From JAMLJG01 sp035327585 (lineage in GTDB: Bacteria > Verrucomicrobiota > Kiritimatiellia > CAIVKH01), in assembly GCA_035327585.1 (NCBI GenBank), contig DAOLDD010000014.1, positions 1 through 64,000 of the forward strand: a stretch of DNA of 64,000 nucleotides, read 5' to 3'. Positions 8,073-15,990 of the stretch are shown here, piece after piece (position 1 is the first letter of the stretch; each line of letters starts with the position of its first letter). The notes under the pieces were generated by a model. That model was not told where the DNA came from and did no database searches. It saw only the letters and a list, made by a program, of their open reading frames with translations. Made by a program: the position numbers and the translations under genes.

Positions 8073-9373
8073 CACGCCGGCTCCGGTTCGATCCACTGCA
8101 CCACGCGCACCCGCCCATCATCCTGCCGGAACACCAGCGCCTCAATCGTCATGCGCCGACCCTCCCGCTCCGCCCAGGCCTCCACGCGGAAAAACTGACT
8201 GCGCACTTCGAGATACGGGCGCACCCGCTCATACGCCTCCACGCCCATCGTGAGCGACAATACGTCGAGTTGCCGGATCGGCCGGATGGCGCGCAGCGTC
8301 AGCACCGTGTCCACCATCCGATCCTGTTCCATGCCCAGGACGGCCAGCAGCGTCGCGCGCGGCGCTGAATTAATGTTGATCGGCAGCGGCCTCGTCCGCG
8401 CCACGGGAATCAGCGTGACCAGGTCCACGAATGTCGCGTCGAACGCACCGCCGCCCGCGAGCGCCCGGTCGCGACGCAGCAAATCCGCCTCGCCCCAGCC
8501 GTCGACGTGCGTCAACTCGCGCCAGCCATACAGGACGCGGTCGGGGCTGCGTTGCGGCGGGTTGAGTCGCCGGTAGAACTCCGCCTCGCGCGAGCCCGCG
8601 CGATCCGCGTCAATAAAGTCGCGCAGCGCCGCGGTGCGGCTCGCCGGGGAGAATTCGCCGCACAGCGTCTGCAGGTCCATCACGATATCCTCGCAAACGC
8701 GCGCGCCGGGCGTGGGCTCGGCGCCGAGGTTGTTCAGGTCGAAGCGCGCCTGCTCATCCCGCACGCGAACCGCGGTCGAAATACCCAGCGGCGTTTCGGC
8801 CCACTGGCGCGCCGCCCATACATCGTTCGTCGTGTCCACGCCGAGGTCCGGGTCGTAGGCGAGTTGCTGGAGCGCGGTGTGCACCGCGTCCACGGCGGCC
8901 TGGCGGAGTTGATGCCGCTCCGTGGCGGCGCGCTCGTGCGCGGCCCGGGTACGCGCGAGCGCGTGGGACTGGAGCAACAGCGCCGCGACCAACCCCGTGA
9001 GCACCAGCAGCAGCACGAGCACCCCGCCCTCGCGCGCGTCGGACGGTTTCGGAAGAACAGGTCGTGCCCGGCCCGGCGCCCGGCGCGCATCCTGTGCGCG
9101 GCGGAGACGGCGGCTGGGCGAACGGCGATCCCCCAGCCACTCCGGAAAAATCAGGAATACCCAGCGCGCGAGCAGCACCACCCCACCCCCCGCCCCAAAG
9201 TAGAGCGCCATCTCCAGCAGGCGCCGCCGCTGCGGAATCTGCGCGAACGCCGCAAACAACAGGAAGCCGCACGCGATGACCAGCGCGAGAATGCCCACGA
9301 CCATGCCCAACAGGCGGAGGCGATGCCGCATGCCGCGAAACCAGGACCGGGATATGGGACGACGTGAAGCCAT
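8072..9373 (-). CDS. gspK: GspK-like minor pseudopilin with an unusual N-terminal membrane extension
   Basis: 433 residues. The GspK core is clear: a pseudopilin-type hydrophobic helix (REGGVLVLLLVLTG, ~115-137), then the GspK alpha-domain region (RFDLNNLG, INSAPRATLLAVLGM as a helix-hairpin-helix-like stretch) and a C-terminal SQFFRVEAWAE beta sheet seen in GspK and its relatives. Unlike typical GspK, about 110 residues with two extra TM helices (~21-43 and ~53-76) and an Arg-rich linker precede the pilin helix, so a normal prepilin leader is missing. The ATG at 9373 is preferred over one at 9406. Either start leaves the extension in place. The following gene overlaps by one base. Confidence 0.75.
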   Translation of the reverse strand: MASRRPISRSWFRGMRHRLRLLGMVVGILALVIACGFLLFAAFAQIPQRRRLLEMALYFGAGGGVVLLARWVFLIFPEWLGDRRSPSRRLRRAQDARRAPGRARPVLPKPSDAREGGVLVLLLVLTGLVAALLLQSHALARTRAAHERAATERHQLRQAAVDAVHTALQQLAYDPDLGVDTTNDVWAARQWAETPLGISTAVRVRDEQARFDLNNLGAEPTPGARVCEDIVMDLQTLCGEFSPASRTAALRDFIDADRAGSREAEFYRRLNPPQRSPDRVLYGWRELTHVDGWGEADLLRRDRALAGGGAFDATFVDLVTLIPVARTRPLPININSAPRATLLAVLGMEQDRMVDTVLTLRAIRPIRQLDVLSLTMGVEAYERVRPYLEVRSQFFRVEAWAEREGRRMTIEALVFRQDDGRVRVVQWIEPEPA

Positions 9374-9478
9374 GAACCCCCGCACTATGGGAAACCCGCC
9401 CCTCACGCGCCACTACTTTTCAAGCCACCGTCCACCCCGCCGCCCGACTATAATCCCGCGGCGGTTCAGTTTCCGGGG

Positions 9479-10408
9479 CTAGGCGCCGAGGGCGCGGCGG
9501 GTGTCTTCGAGGTCGCGCGCGATTTGCGCCTTCAGGGCATCAAGGGAGTCGAAGGTCCACTCGTCGCGCAGCTTCCGGACGAATTGCACATCGATATCCT
9601 GGTCGTACAGATCCAGCGACGCGTCGAGCAGGTGCACCTCGACCACGTCGGCCGGCCCCTTGCGCAGGTCGGGGTGCGCGGTCAGGAAAGCGGCGGCGGC
9701 ATACACGCGGTCCTCCACGAGCGCACGGCAGGCGTAGATGCCGGGCGGAGGACGGACTTCATTGTGTGGGTCGACGTTCGCGGTGGGATAACCGAGCGTG
9801 CGCCCCAATTTCGTGCCGTGCACCACGGTGCCGTAGATGCTGAACGGGCGACCCAGCATCGCGGAGGCGGATTCCAAATCCCCCGCGGCGACGGCCTGGC
9901 GGATGCGGGTGCTGGATACCAGCCGGCCGCCCCACTCGACCCCGGGCATAACCTCGACGCGAAACCGGCGTTCCGCGCCCAGCGTGCGCAGCAACTCCAC
10001 CGTCCCGCGCGCGCGCCGGCCGAAGGTCCAGTTCGCGCCGACGACAAAGGCGTGGAGCGACGGCACCGCCGCCCGCACATGTTCAATGAACGCCTCGGGC
10101 TCCTGCGCGGAAAATTCCTCGCTAAACGGAAGCAGCGCGACGCCATCCACGCCCTGCGCGCGCAACAACTGCAGGCGGTGCGGGGTCGAAGTCAGCAGCG
10201 CGGGCGCTCGATCGGGTCGCAGGACTTTCAGCGGATGCGGGTCAAACGTCAGCACCCAGGCCTGTCCGCCCACGGCGATGGCGAGCTCGCGCGCGCGGGC
10301 CAATACCGCCTGGTGCCCGCAATGTACGCCGTCAAACGCACCGGCGGCGAACACCACCGGCCGGGCTTCACCGGCCAGCTCCTCCAAACGTGTAAGGGTC
10401 CGCATCAT
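9479..10408 (-). CDS. ribF: Bifunctional riboflavin kinase/FAD synthetase
   Basis: 309 residues, normal length for RibF. The N-terminal FMN adenylyltransferase domain shows FDGVHCGHQAVL (nucleotidyltransferase HxGH motif, ~25-36), TFDPHPLKVL and SSTRIRQAVAAGDL. The C-terminal riboflavin kinase domain has GRTLGYPTANVDP (the PTAN flavin/ATP motif) and PPPGIYACRALVE. It makes FMN then FAD from riboflavin in the cytoplasm. The start (ATGATG at 10403-10408) overlaps the truB stop, giving the common infB-rbfA-truB-ribF order. The upstream ATG is used; the second at 10405 is equally possible. Confidence 0.95.
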   Translation of the reverse strand: MMRTLTRLEELAGEARPVVFAAGAFDGVHCGHQAVLARARELAIAVGGQAWVLTFDPHPLKVLRPDRAPALLTSTPHRLQLLRAQGVDGVALLPFSEEFSAQEPEAFIEHVRAAVPSLHAFVVGANWTFGRRARGTVELLRTLGAERRFRVEVMPGVEWGGRLVSSTRIRQAVAAGDLESASAMLGRPFSIYGTVVHGTKLGRTLGYPTANVDPHNEVRPPPGIYACRALVEDRVYAAAAFLTAHPDLRKGPADVVEVHLLDASLDLYDQDIDVQFVRKLRDEWTFDSLDALKAQIARDLEDTRRALGA

Positions 10409-11157
10409 GGAAGGGCGCGAAGGTTCAACGATGCGATGGACCGCACCCGCGCGGCCAGCGCCGCCCGGTCGAACGCGACCAGGTCTTCAAACCGCACCGC
10501 GTCCGCGACATCCAGCGCGCCCGCACGGGTGCGACGGAGCGTGTTCATGCACGCGCCGCAACCAAGCCCCTCGCCCACGTCGTGGCAGAGTGTGCGCACA
10601 TAGGTGCCCTTCGTGCAGCGCACACGGAACCGCGCGAGCGGCGGCGCAAAATCGAGCAGCGCGAATTCATAAATGTGCAACAGGCGCGGCTCGCGCGCGA
10701 TTTCCTGCCCGTTGCGCGCCATCTTGTAGAGCGCGACGCCGTCCTTCTTGATGGCCGACACCATGGGCGGAATCTGATCCACATCGCCGGTCCACTTCCG
10801 GAATTCCGCGGCGAGCGGCTCGCGCGTGACCGCGGAGGGGTCGCGGCGCGACAGGATTTCGCCCTCGGCGTCGTGCGTATCCGTGGTGACACCGAGCACG
10901 AGCGAGCCCTCGTACACCTTGTCCGTGCTCATGATCGCCTGCGAGAGCTTGGTGGCGCGGCCCAGCAGCAGGACGAGCAGCCCGGTGGCGCCGGGGTCGA
11001 GCGTCCCGCCATGCCCCACCTTGGGGAGGTTGAAGATGCGGCGCACGGCGTCCACGAGGTCGTGCGAGGTCGGCCCGGCGGGCTTGTCCACGAGCAGTAC
11101 GCCGTCGAGCTCATCCCCGGCGCGCGGGGCGCCTCCCCTGTAGCGGCCGTGCCTCAT
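10405..11157 (-). CDS. truB: tRNA pseudouridine-55 synthase
   Basis: 250 residues from MRHGRYRGG. The TruB catalytic block is intact: GVLLVDKPAGPTSHD (~20-34), then GHGGTLDPGATGLL with the catalytic Asp, and YEGSLVLGVTTDTHDAEGE. The C-terminus has KGTYVRTLCHDVGEGLGCGA (given as ~195-214). It forms pseudouridine at position 55 in the T-loop of tRNAs. A separate PUA domain is absent or very short, as in many bacteria. Its ATG overlaps the rbfA stop by 4 nt. This is a standard member of the nusA-infB cluster. Confidence 0.95.
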   Translation of the reverse strand: MRHGRYRGGAPRAGDELDGVLLVDKPAGPTSHDLVDAVRRIFNLPKVGHGGTLDPGATGLLVLLLGRATKLSQAIMSTDKVYEGSLVLGVTTDTHDAEGEILSRRDPSAVTREPLAAEFRKWTGDVDQIPPMVSAIKKDGVALYKMARNGQEIAREPRLLHIYEFALLDFAPPLARFRVRCTKGTYVRTLCHDVGEGLGCGACMNTLRRTRAGALDVADAVRFEDLVAFDRAALAARVRSIASLNLRALP

Positions 11158-11558
11158 GATCCGGCGGCGGGGGCGGACGCGTCGGTCGAGTCGTCCTCCC
11201 ACTCGGGATGCTCCGCCTCCATCTCGGCGATCATCGACAACACCTGGTCGCCCTGCGCGATGGAGTGGTCGAGTTCGAAAATGAGCTGCGGCGTGTACTT
11301 CATCTTGATGTCGCGGTTGATGAGGTTCTGCAGCTCGATGCGGTGACCGCGGATGAGCGCCAGCATCTCCTCCTGCGTCTCCGGCTCGCCGCGGATGGAC
11401 ACCAGCACGCGCGCGTGGCGCAGGTCCGCGCTGGTGAGGACGCGGGTGACGGTGACCGCGGCGGCGTCGAAACCGGGCTCATTGACGAGGCGGAACAGAT
11501 ATTCCGCCACTTCCTGGCGAAGCAACTGGTTGATGCGCGTCAAACGCTGCGGACGCAT
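11154..11558 (-). CDS. rbfA: Ribosome-binding factor A
   Basis: 134 residues from MRPQRLTRINQLLRQEVAEYL. It has the single KH-like RbfA domain, including VTRVLTSADLRHARVLVSI and the C-terminal PQLIFELDHSIAQGDQVLSMI. RbfA binds the 30S subunit during late maturation of 16S rRNA. An acidic tail (EHPEWEDDSTDAS) follows the domain. It lies 33 bp after infB and overlaps truB by 4 nt. The ATG at 11558 matches the family N-terminus better than one five codons upstream. Confidence 0.95.
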   Translation of the reverse strand: MRPQRLTRINQLLRQEVAEYLFRLVNEPGFDAAAVTVTRVLTSADLRHARVLVSIRGEPETQEEMLALIRGHRIELQNLINRDIKMKYTPQLIFELDHSIAQGDQVLSMIAEMEAEHPEWEDDSTDASAPAAGS

Positions 11559-11591
11559 GGCGACTCCTCCCAAACCCCGCGCGCGGAGCGG

Positions 11592-13610
11592 TTACAGTTG
11601 TTGGGCGATCTTTTCGACCTCGTACACCTCGACGACGTCGCCCGGTTCAAAGTCGCCGAAATGATCCAGCCGCAGGCCGCACTCCTGGCCCTCGCGCACC
11701 TCGGCCGCCTCGTTCTGGAAGCGGCGCAGGGTGGAGACGCTGCCCTCGTACAATACATCGCCCCGGCGCTTGACGCGCGCGCGCCCGCGCGCGGTGATGC
11801 GGCCGTCGGTGACAATGCAGCCGGCGACCTTGCCCTTTTTGCCGAGATCGAAAAGCTGTTTGACCTGCGCATGGCCGAGGATCGTCTCGCGGACGATCGG
11901 CTCCAGCAGGCCCTGCATCAGCTCCTTCAACTCGTCCAGCATCTCGTAAATGATGCTGTAGAGCCGCACCTCGACGCCCTCGCGCTTCGCGGCGGAGGAG
12001 ACTTCCGTGTCCTTGCTGACATGGAAGCCGAGGATGATCGCCTTGGACGCGCTGGCCAGCAATACATCGTTCACATTGATGTTGCCGATGCCGGCGAGGA
12101 CGATTTGGTGGTCCACCTTGTCGCTTTTGATGTTGCCGATGGCGTATTGGAGCGCCTCCAGCGAACCCTGCGTGTCCACCTTGAGCAACATCGAAAGCGT
12201 CTTCCTGCCCGCCTCGGCGCCTGCCTGGAACAGGTCCTCCAGCGAAGCGCGCTTCGGCGACTGGCCGGCGAGCGATTCCTCGCGTTTGACGAACTGACGC
12301 GCATCCGACTCGGCGCGCGCGGCTTTCTCGTCCGCCATTACGGTAAATTCCGCGCCGGCTTCCGGGACGCCGGACAGGCCGAGACATTTCACGGCATCCG
12401 ACGGCCCCACGCTCTTCACGCGTTCGCCACGGTCGTTGATGAGCGCCTTGATGCGGCCCCAGTGCAGGCCGCACAGCACCGCGTCGCCAACCTTGAGGGT
12501 GCCCTCGCGCAGCAGCAGCGTCGCCGTGGGGCCCATGCCGGGCTCCATGCGCGCCTCGACCACGAAGCCCTGCGCGGGCTTGCGCGGGTTCGCCTTGAGC
12601 TCGAGGATTTCCGCCTGTGCGATGATGTTTTCGAGAAACTCGGGTATGCCGTCGCCGTTCAGCGCGCTGACCGGGCAGCAAATCACGTCGCCGCCCCAAT
12701 CCTCCGGGTTGATGCCCAGGGCCTGGAGCTGCTGCTTGACGCGGTCGCCGTTGAATGCGCGCAGGTCCTTCTTGTTCAGCGCGACCATGATGGCGACCTT
12801 CGCGGCCTGCGCGTGCTGGATGGCCTCCTTGGTCTGCGGCATGATGCCGTCCACGCCGTCAATCACGATGACCGCGATGTCGGTGAGGTTCGCGCCGCGC
12901 GCGCGCATCGCCGTGAAGGCCTCGTGGCCGGGCGTGTCCAGGAAGGTGATCTTGTGCTTGTCCTTGCCGCCGACCGTGACGGTGTAGGCGCCGATGTGCT
13001 GCGTGATGCCGCCATCCTCGCCGGCCGCGACGCGGCTGTTGCGGATCTTGTCGAGCAGCGACGTTTTGCCATGGTCGACATGGCCCATGAAGACGACGAC
13101 CGGCGGGCGGGTGACGATGTTCTCGGGAACGTCGATTTTCTCGACGACCGGCTTCACCTTCGGCTTCGGCGGCGGCGGCGGGGGCTTGACCTCCACCTTC
13201 TTTTCCAGTTCGACCGTCCACTCCCACTTCGCGGCGATCTGCTGCGCGATCTTCATCTCGATCTTCTGGTTGATCGAGGCGAAGATGTTCATCTTCATCA
13301 ATTCGGCGATGAGCAGGTTGGGCTTCACGCCCATGTGCTCGGCGAATTCGCGCACGATGATCGGAAAGCCCGGTTTGACCGTGATCACCTTGCGATCGGG
13401 CGCGGACGACACGGGCGCATCCGAATGCGCCGCCTCGGCGGGCGAGGGTTCCGCGGCCGCGGGCGCATAGGCGCCGCGAAGCGCCGCGACCTGTTCGGCG
13501 GTCAGTACGCTCATATGGTTGCGCACTTCGCCCGCGTTCAAGGCCTGCAATTTTTCAATCAGGTCCTTGGTCGGCCGCTCCAGCTCTTTGGCTAGCTCAA
13601 AAACTCTCAT
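11592..13610 (-). CDS. infB: Translation initiation factor IF-2
   Basis: 672 residues. A short IF2-N domain (VFELAKELERPTKDLIEKLQ) and a second IF2-N-like block (FPIIVREFAEHMGVKPNLLIAEL) lead to the GTPase: GHVDHGKTSLLD (G1), ITQHIGAY (G2), DTPGHEAF (G3), NKKD (G4). Domains II-IV follow and end in GDVVEVYEVEKIAQQL. The factor delivers initiator tRNA to the 30S subunit. At 672 residues it is compact, because the low-complexity linker between the N-terminal modules and the G domain is short. The start overlaps the nusA stop by 4 nt. Confidence 0.97.
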   Translation of the reverse strand: MRVFELAKELERPTKDLIEKLQALNAGEVRNHMSVLTAEQVAALRGAYAPAAAEPSPAEAAHSDAPVSSAPDRKVITVKPGFPIIVREFAEHMGVKPNLLIAELMKMNIFASINQKIEMKIAQQIAAKWEWTVELEKKVEVKPPPPPPKPKVKPVVEKIDVPENIVTRPPVVVFMGHVDHGKTSLLDKIRNSRVAAGEDGGITQHIGAYTVTVGGKDKHKITFLDTPGHEAFTAMRARGANLTDIAVIVIDGVDGIMPQTKEAIQHAQAAKVAIMVALNKKDLRAFNGDRVKQQLQALGINPEDWGGDVICCPVSALNGDGIPEFLENIIAQAEILELKANPRKPAQGFVVEARMEPGMGPTATLLLREGTLKVGDAVLCGLHWGRIKALINDRGERVKSVGPSDAVKCLGLSGVPEAGAEFTVMADEKAARAESDARQFVKREESLAGQSPKRASLEDLFQAGAEAGRKTLSMLLKVDTQGSLEALQYAIGNIKSDKVDHQIVLAGIGNINVNDVLLASASKAIILGFHVSKDTEVSSAAKREGVEVRLYSIIYEMLDELKELMQGLLEPIVRETILGHAQVKQLFDLGKKGKVAGCIVTDGRITARGRARVKRRGDVLYEGSVSTLRRFQNEAAEVREGQECGLRLDHFGDFEPGDVVEVYEVEKIAQQL

Positions 13611-14908
13611 GACGCTCCCGGCTCCGGGCTCGACGGCGCGCCAGTCGGCGGGGCGGATTCAGCGGAGCCTCCGCGCGCCTCCGCGGCGGCGCGCACCGCG
13701 GCGGCGTCCTCCGGCGTGAAGCCCTCAATGGCCTGCAAATCCTCCACATCGGCGGCGAGAATGCCGTCGAGCGTGAGAAAGCCCGAGTGGACGAGCTGTG
13801 CCGCCCGCGTGGCGCCAATGCCGTCGATCGCGGCCAGCGCCGCAACGGCGTTGGCGACCTTCTCCTCGAAGCCGATCGCCGACTCATCCTTTTGGATGTC
13901 GATCTTCCAGCCGGTCAGCTTGGACGTGAGCCGCGCATTCTGGCCCTTCTTGCCGATGGCGAGCGAAAGCTGGTCCGGCGCAACAATGACATTCACGGTG
14001 TGCGACGCTTCGTCCACCGCGACCTTGGTCAGCTTCGCGGGCGCCAGCGCGTTCGTCACGAACACCTTGACGTCCTCGTTCCAGCGCACGATATCGATTT
14101 TCTCGCCCGACAATTCGCGGACGATGTTCTTCACGCGGATGCCGCGCATGCCGACGCACGCGCCGACCGGATCGACCTTTTCGTCGCGCGAGACGACGGC
14201 GATTTTGCTGCGGAAACCCGGCTCGCGCGCGATGCCGCGCATCTCAACCGTCTTGTCGTTGATCTCCGAAACCTCGAGCTCAAACAGCCGCTTTACAAAG
14301 TCGGGATGGCTGCGCGTCAGGACGATGCGGGTGCCGGAGGCATCGCTCGTCACATCGAGGACCAGCGCGCGAATCTTATCGCCCACCTGGTATTCCTCAA
14401 TGGGCACGCGCTCCTTGGCCGGCAGCACCGCCTCGGCGAAGCCGTCGAGCCCGAGAATCACGTCGCTGCGCTCGAACCGGCGCACCGTCCCACTGACGAT
14501 GTCGCCAACACGGTTCTTGTATTCATCAAACACCTTGTCGCGCTCCGCCTGGCGGATTCGGTTGAGAATCGCCTGCTTCGCCGTCTGCGCGGCGATGCGT
14601 CCGAAATTTTTCGGCGTCACTTCGACTTCAAGAAAATCGCCGAGCTTCGCGTCCGCCTTGATGCGCTGGGCGGCCTGAAGCCCGATTTCGTCGTGCGAGG
14701 CGCGCACGCGTTCTACCACCTGGACGCGTGCCAACGCCTTGATATCGCAGGTTTTGCGATCAATTTCGATGCGCAGATCCTTGGCAGGGCTGACGCTCTT
14801 CTTGGAAGCCGTCATCAATGCGCCCTCAACGGCCTTGATCAGCGTCTCGCGCTCAATGCCGCGCTCGCGCTCCATATAGTCTAAAACTGCAAGCAACTCA
14901 TTATTCAT
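13607..14908 (-). CDS. nusA: Transcription elongation and termination factor NusA
   Basis: 433 residues: an N-terminal RNA-polymerase-binding domain (~1-125), S1 domain (GDIVSGTVRRFERSDVILGL), KH1 (VSRDEKVDPVGACVGMRGIR) and KH2 (APDQLSLAIGKKGQNARLTS). It ends in a helix-hairpin-helix-like stretch (AIDGIGATRAAQLVHSG) and an Ala/Pro/Glu-rich tail. NusA modulates pausing, termination and antitermination. GGAG lies about 8 bases before the ATG. Usually rimP precedes nusA; here nothing recognisable does. The 441-bp leader is rich in hairpins, so attenuation-type control is plausible. The gene is first in the long minus-strand run. Confidence 0.96.
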   Translation of the reverse strand: MNNELLAVLDYMERERGIERETLIKAVEGALMTASKKSVSPAKDLRIEIDRKTCDIKALARVQVVERVRASHDEIGLQAAQRIKADAKLGDFLEVEVTPKNFGRIAAQTAKQAILNRIRQAERDKVFDEYKNRVGDIVSGTVRRFERSDVILGLDGFAEAVLPAKERVPIEEYQVGDKIRALVLDVTSDASGTRIVLTRSHPDFVKRLFELEVSEINDKTVEMRGIAREPGFRSKIAVVSRDEKVDPVGACVGMRGIRVKNIVRELSGEKIDIVRWNEDVKVFVTNALAPAKLTKVAVDEASHTVNVIVAPDQLSLAIGKKGQNARLTSKLTGWKIDIQKDESAIGFEEKVANAVAALAAIDGIGATRAAQLVHSGFLTLDGILAADVEDLQAIEGFTPEDAAAVRAAAEARGGSAESAPPTGAPSSPEPGAS

Positions 14909-14952
14909 GACTTACACTCCAACCGGACCGCCGGTTGCCCCCATGCGACGCC

Positions 14953-14992
14953 GTGTCTACAGACACAAAAGAGTGGGTTGTGACCCACTCTT
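14953..14992 (-). promoter_or_regulatory. Two adjacent hairpins in the nusA leader
   Basis: Bases 14969-14978 and 14983-14992 form a perfect 10-bp stem (AAGAGTGGGT/ACCCACTCTT) with a 4-nt loop. Read on the minus strand it is followed by TTTTGTGT, a weak U-run. Immediately downstream 14953-14957 and 14962-14966 (GTGTC/GACAC) make a second small hairpin. Both lie 45-85 bases before the nusA ATG on the transcribed strand. They could act as an attenuator or protein-binding leader for the operon. Confidence 0.5.
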
Positions 14993-15012
14993 CGCCAGCG
15001 GCCGCACAGATA

Positions 15013-15046
15013 ACCGGTATAGACTGCCCGCAGCAGCCATACCGGT
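15013..15046 (-). promoter_or_regulatory. Inverted repeat ACCGGTAT upstream of nusA
   Basis: ACCGGTAT at 15013-15020 and ATACCGGT at 15039-15046 are perfect 8-bp inverted repeats 18 bases apart. The spacing suits either an RNA stem-loop in the nusA leader or a dimeric operator. TTGACC and TATACC on the minus strand overlap the arms, but their spacing (22 bp) is too long for a normal promoter. Confidence 0.35.
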
Positions 15047-15349
15047 CAAGTGGTAAAAGCGGCCATTGGCGTTTTGGATGTGATCCGACAAATCCTCGTC
15101 TCACGCGGCGCAGGATTTAAGCTCACCGATTTCTCGCCTAATGCCCGGGTTAAACTATTGACCTCCGACCCGGGTTTTCGGATGCTTGATCGTTGGTGGG
15201 GAAGTCGTCTTCACCTGTCGGCACGCACTCGTGGGGTGTGCAGTGATGTCGAGAGAGGTAAACTTTAAGTTCGGGACAGCGTAGCTTAAGAACTGTGGGC
15301 GGGGGCTCCCTTGGGGGGCGCGTCGGGCCGCTTGCGTCACAACGGGAAC

Positions 15350-15979
15350 ATGAGGGCATTGCTACACAAATCGCGGCACGCGGTGGCCGTTGCGCTTTGC
15401 GCGCTCGGCTTGGCCGCAGCGCCGGCCGACGCCGCCATCGTCGACCTTGATGCCTATGTCCTGAATCCGATTCTTCAGGACGACGGCATCACGCCGCTCG
15501 CGGACGGTTCCTGGGTCATGATTATCGGCAGTTGGGATGGAACGATCGACCCGATGGTGCAAATAGGACCCGACTACATCGCCGCCTCGGTCACCGGCGA
15601 CGACGTCATCCTCGGCATTGTACAAATCGACAGCCTCTTCGGCCCCGGCACCTTCGGCACCACGGTCCAGTACGACTCCACCCTGGTTAACAATGTCTAC
15701 ATCCGCTTCTTCGATACAACCGGGCCGCTGACGGGTATGATCTGGTGGGGTACATCCCCGATGATTGGGCCGGTTGGCGTAACGCTCGGCGTGACCACCG
15801 TTCAGTTCGATCCCGGGGGAAGCCTGCAGGTAGATCAGGAAAACAACTTCGTCATCATCCCGGAACCGGGCACGGCCAATTTGTTGCTGCTGGTGGGCGG
15901 CATGATCTGGGCCATGCGCGCAAAGATGGCGCGAAAGAAAAACAAGGATCAGGAAGAAACCGGGCGCGAAAGCAGCTAG
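15350..15979 (+). CDS. PEP-CTERM sorting-signal secreted protein
   Basis: 209 residues from MRALLHKSRHAVAVALCALG. A Sec signal peptide (basic start, hydrophobic core, cleavage near ADA-A, ~28) is followed by a ~150-residue beta-rich, Gly/Asp/Thr-rich domain with no recognised family. The end has IIPEPGTANLLLLVGGMI, then a basic tail (MRAKMARKKNK): the PEP motif, TM helix and Arg/Lys cluster of the PEP-CTERM signal. Exosortase (EpsH/XrtA-type) recognises this signal, and such proteins usually accompany exopolysaccharide in the outer layers. No exosortase is in the window. The next gene starts 11 bp later, so they are probably co-transcribed. Confidence 0.8.
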   Translation: MRALLHKSRHAVAVALCALGLAAAPADAAIVDLDAYVLNPILQDDGITPLADGSWVMIIGSWDGTIDPMVQIGPDYIAASVTGDDVILGIVQIDSLFGPGTFGTTVQYDSTLVNNVYIRFFDTTGPLTGMIWWGTSPMIGPVGVTLGVTTVQFDPGGSLQVDQENNFVIIPEPGTANLLLLVGGMIWAMRAKMARKKNKDQEETGRESS

Positions 15980-15990
15980 CGGACGATATC

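Larger units (their letters stand above)
14909..15349. other. Divergent intergenic region between nusA and the PEP-CTERM gene
   Basis: A 441-bp stretch with no supportable coding sequence. It holds three dyads near the nusA side (annotated separately). The remainder (about 15050-15349) shows no tRNA, no repeat shared with other loci and no convincing -35/-10 pair for either direction. Open frames in it are short, with unlikely composition. The absence of rimP, which normally sits here, is real. Confidence 0.6.

Noticed and set aside
11208..13595. 795-codon plus-strand frame opposite infB and rbfA
   Set aside because: It is an antisense shadow of infB with no motifs and no ribosome-binding site. 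IF-2 on the minus strand is unambiguous.
15050..15268. 72-codon frame upstream of the PEP-CTERM gene as a rimP remnant
   Set aside because: It has no resemblance to RimP, runs on the opposite strand from nusA, and has no ribosome-binding site.
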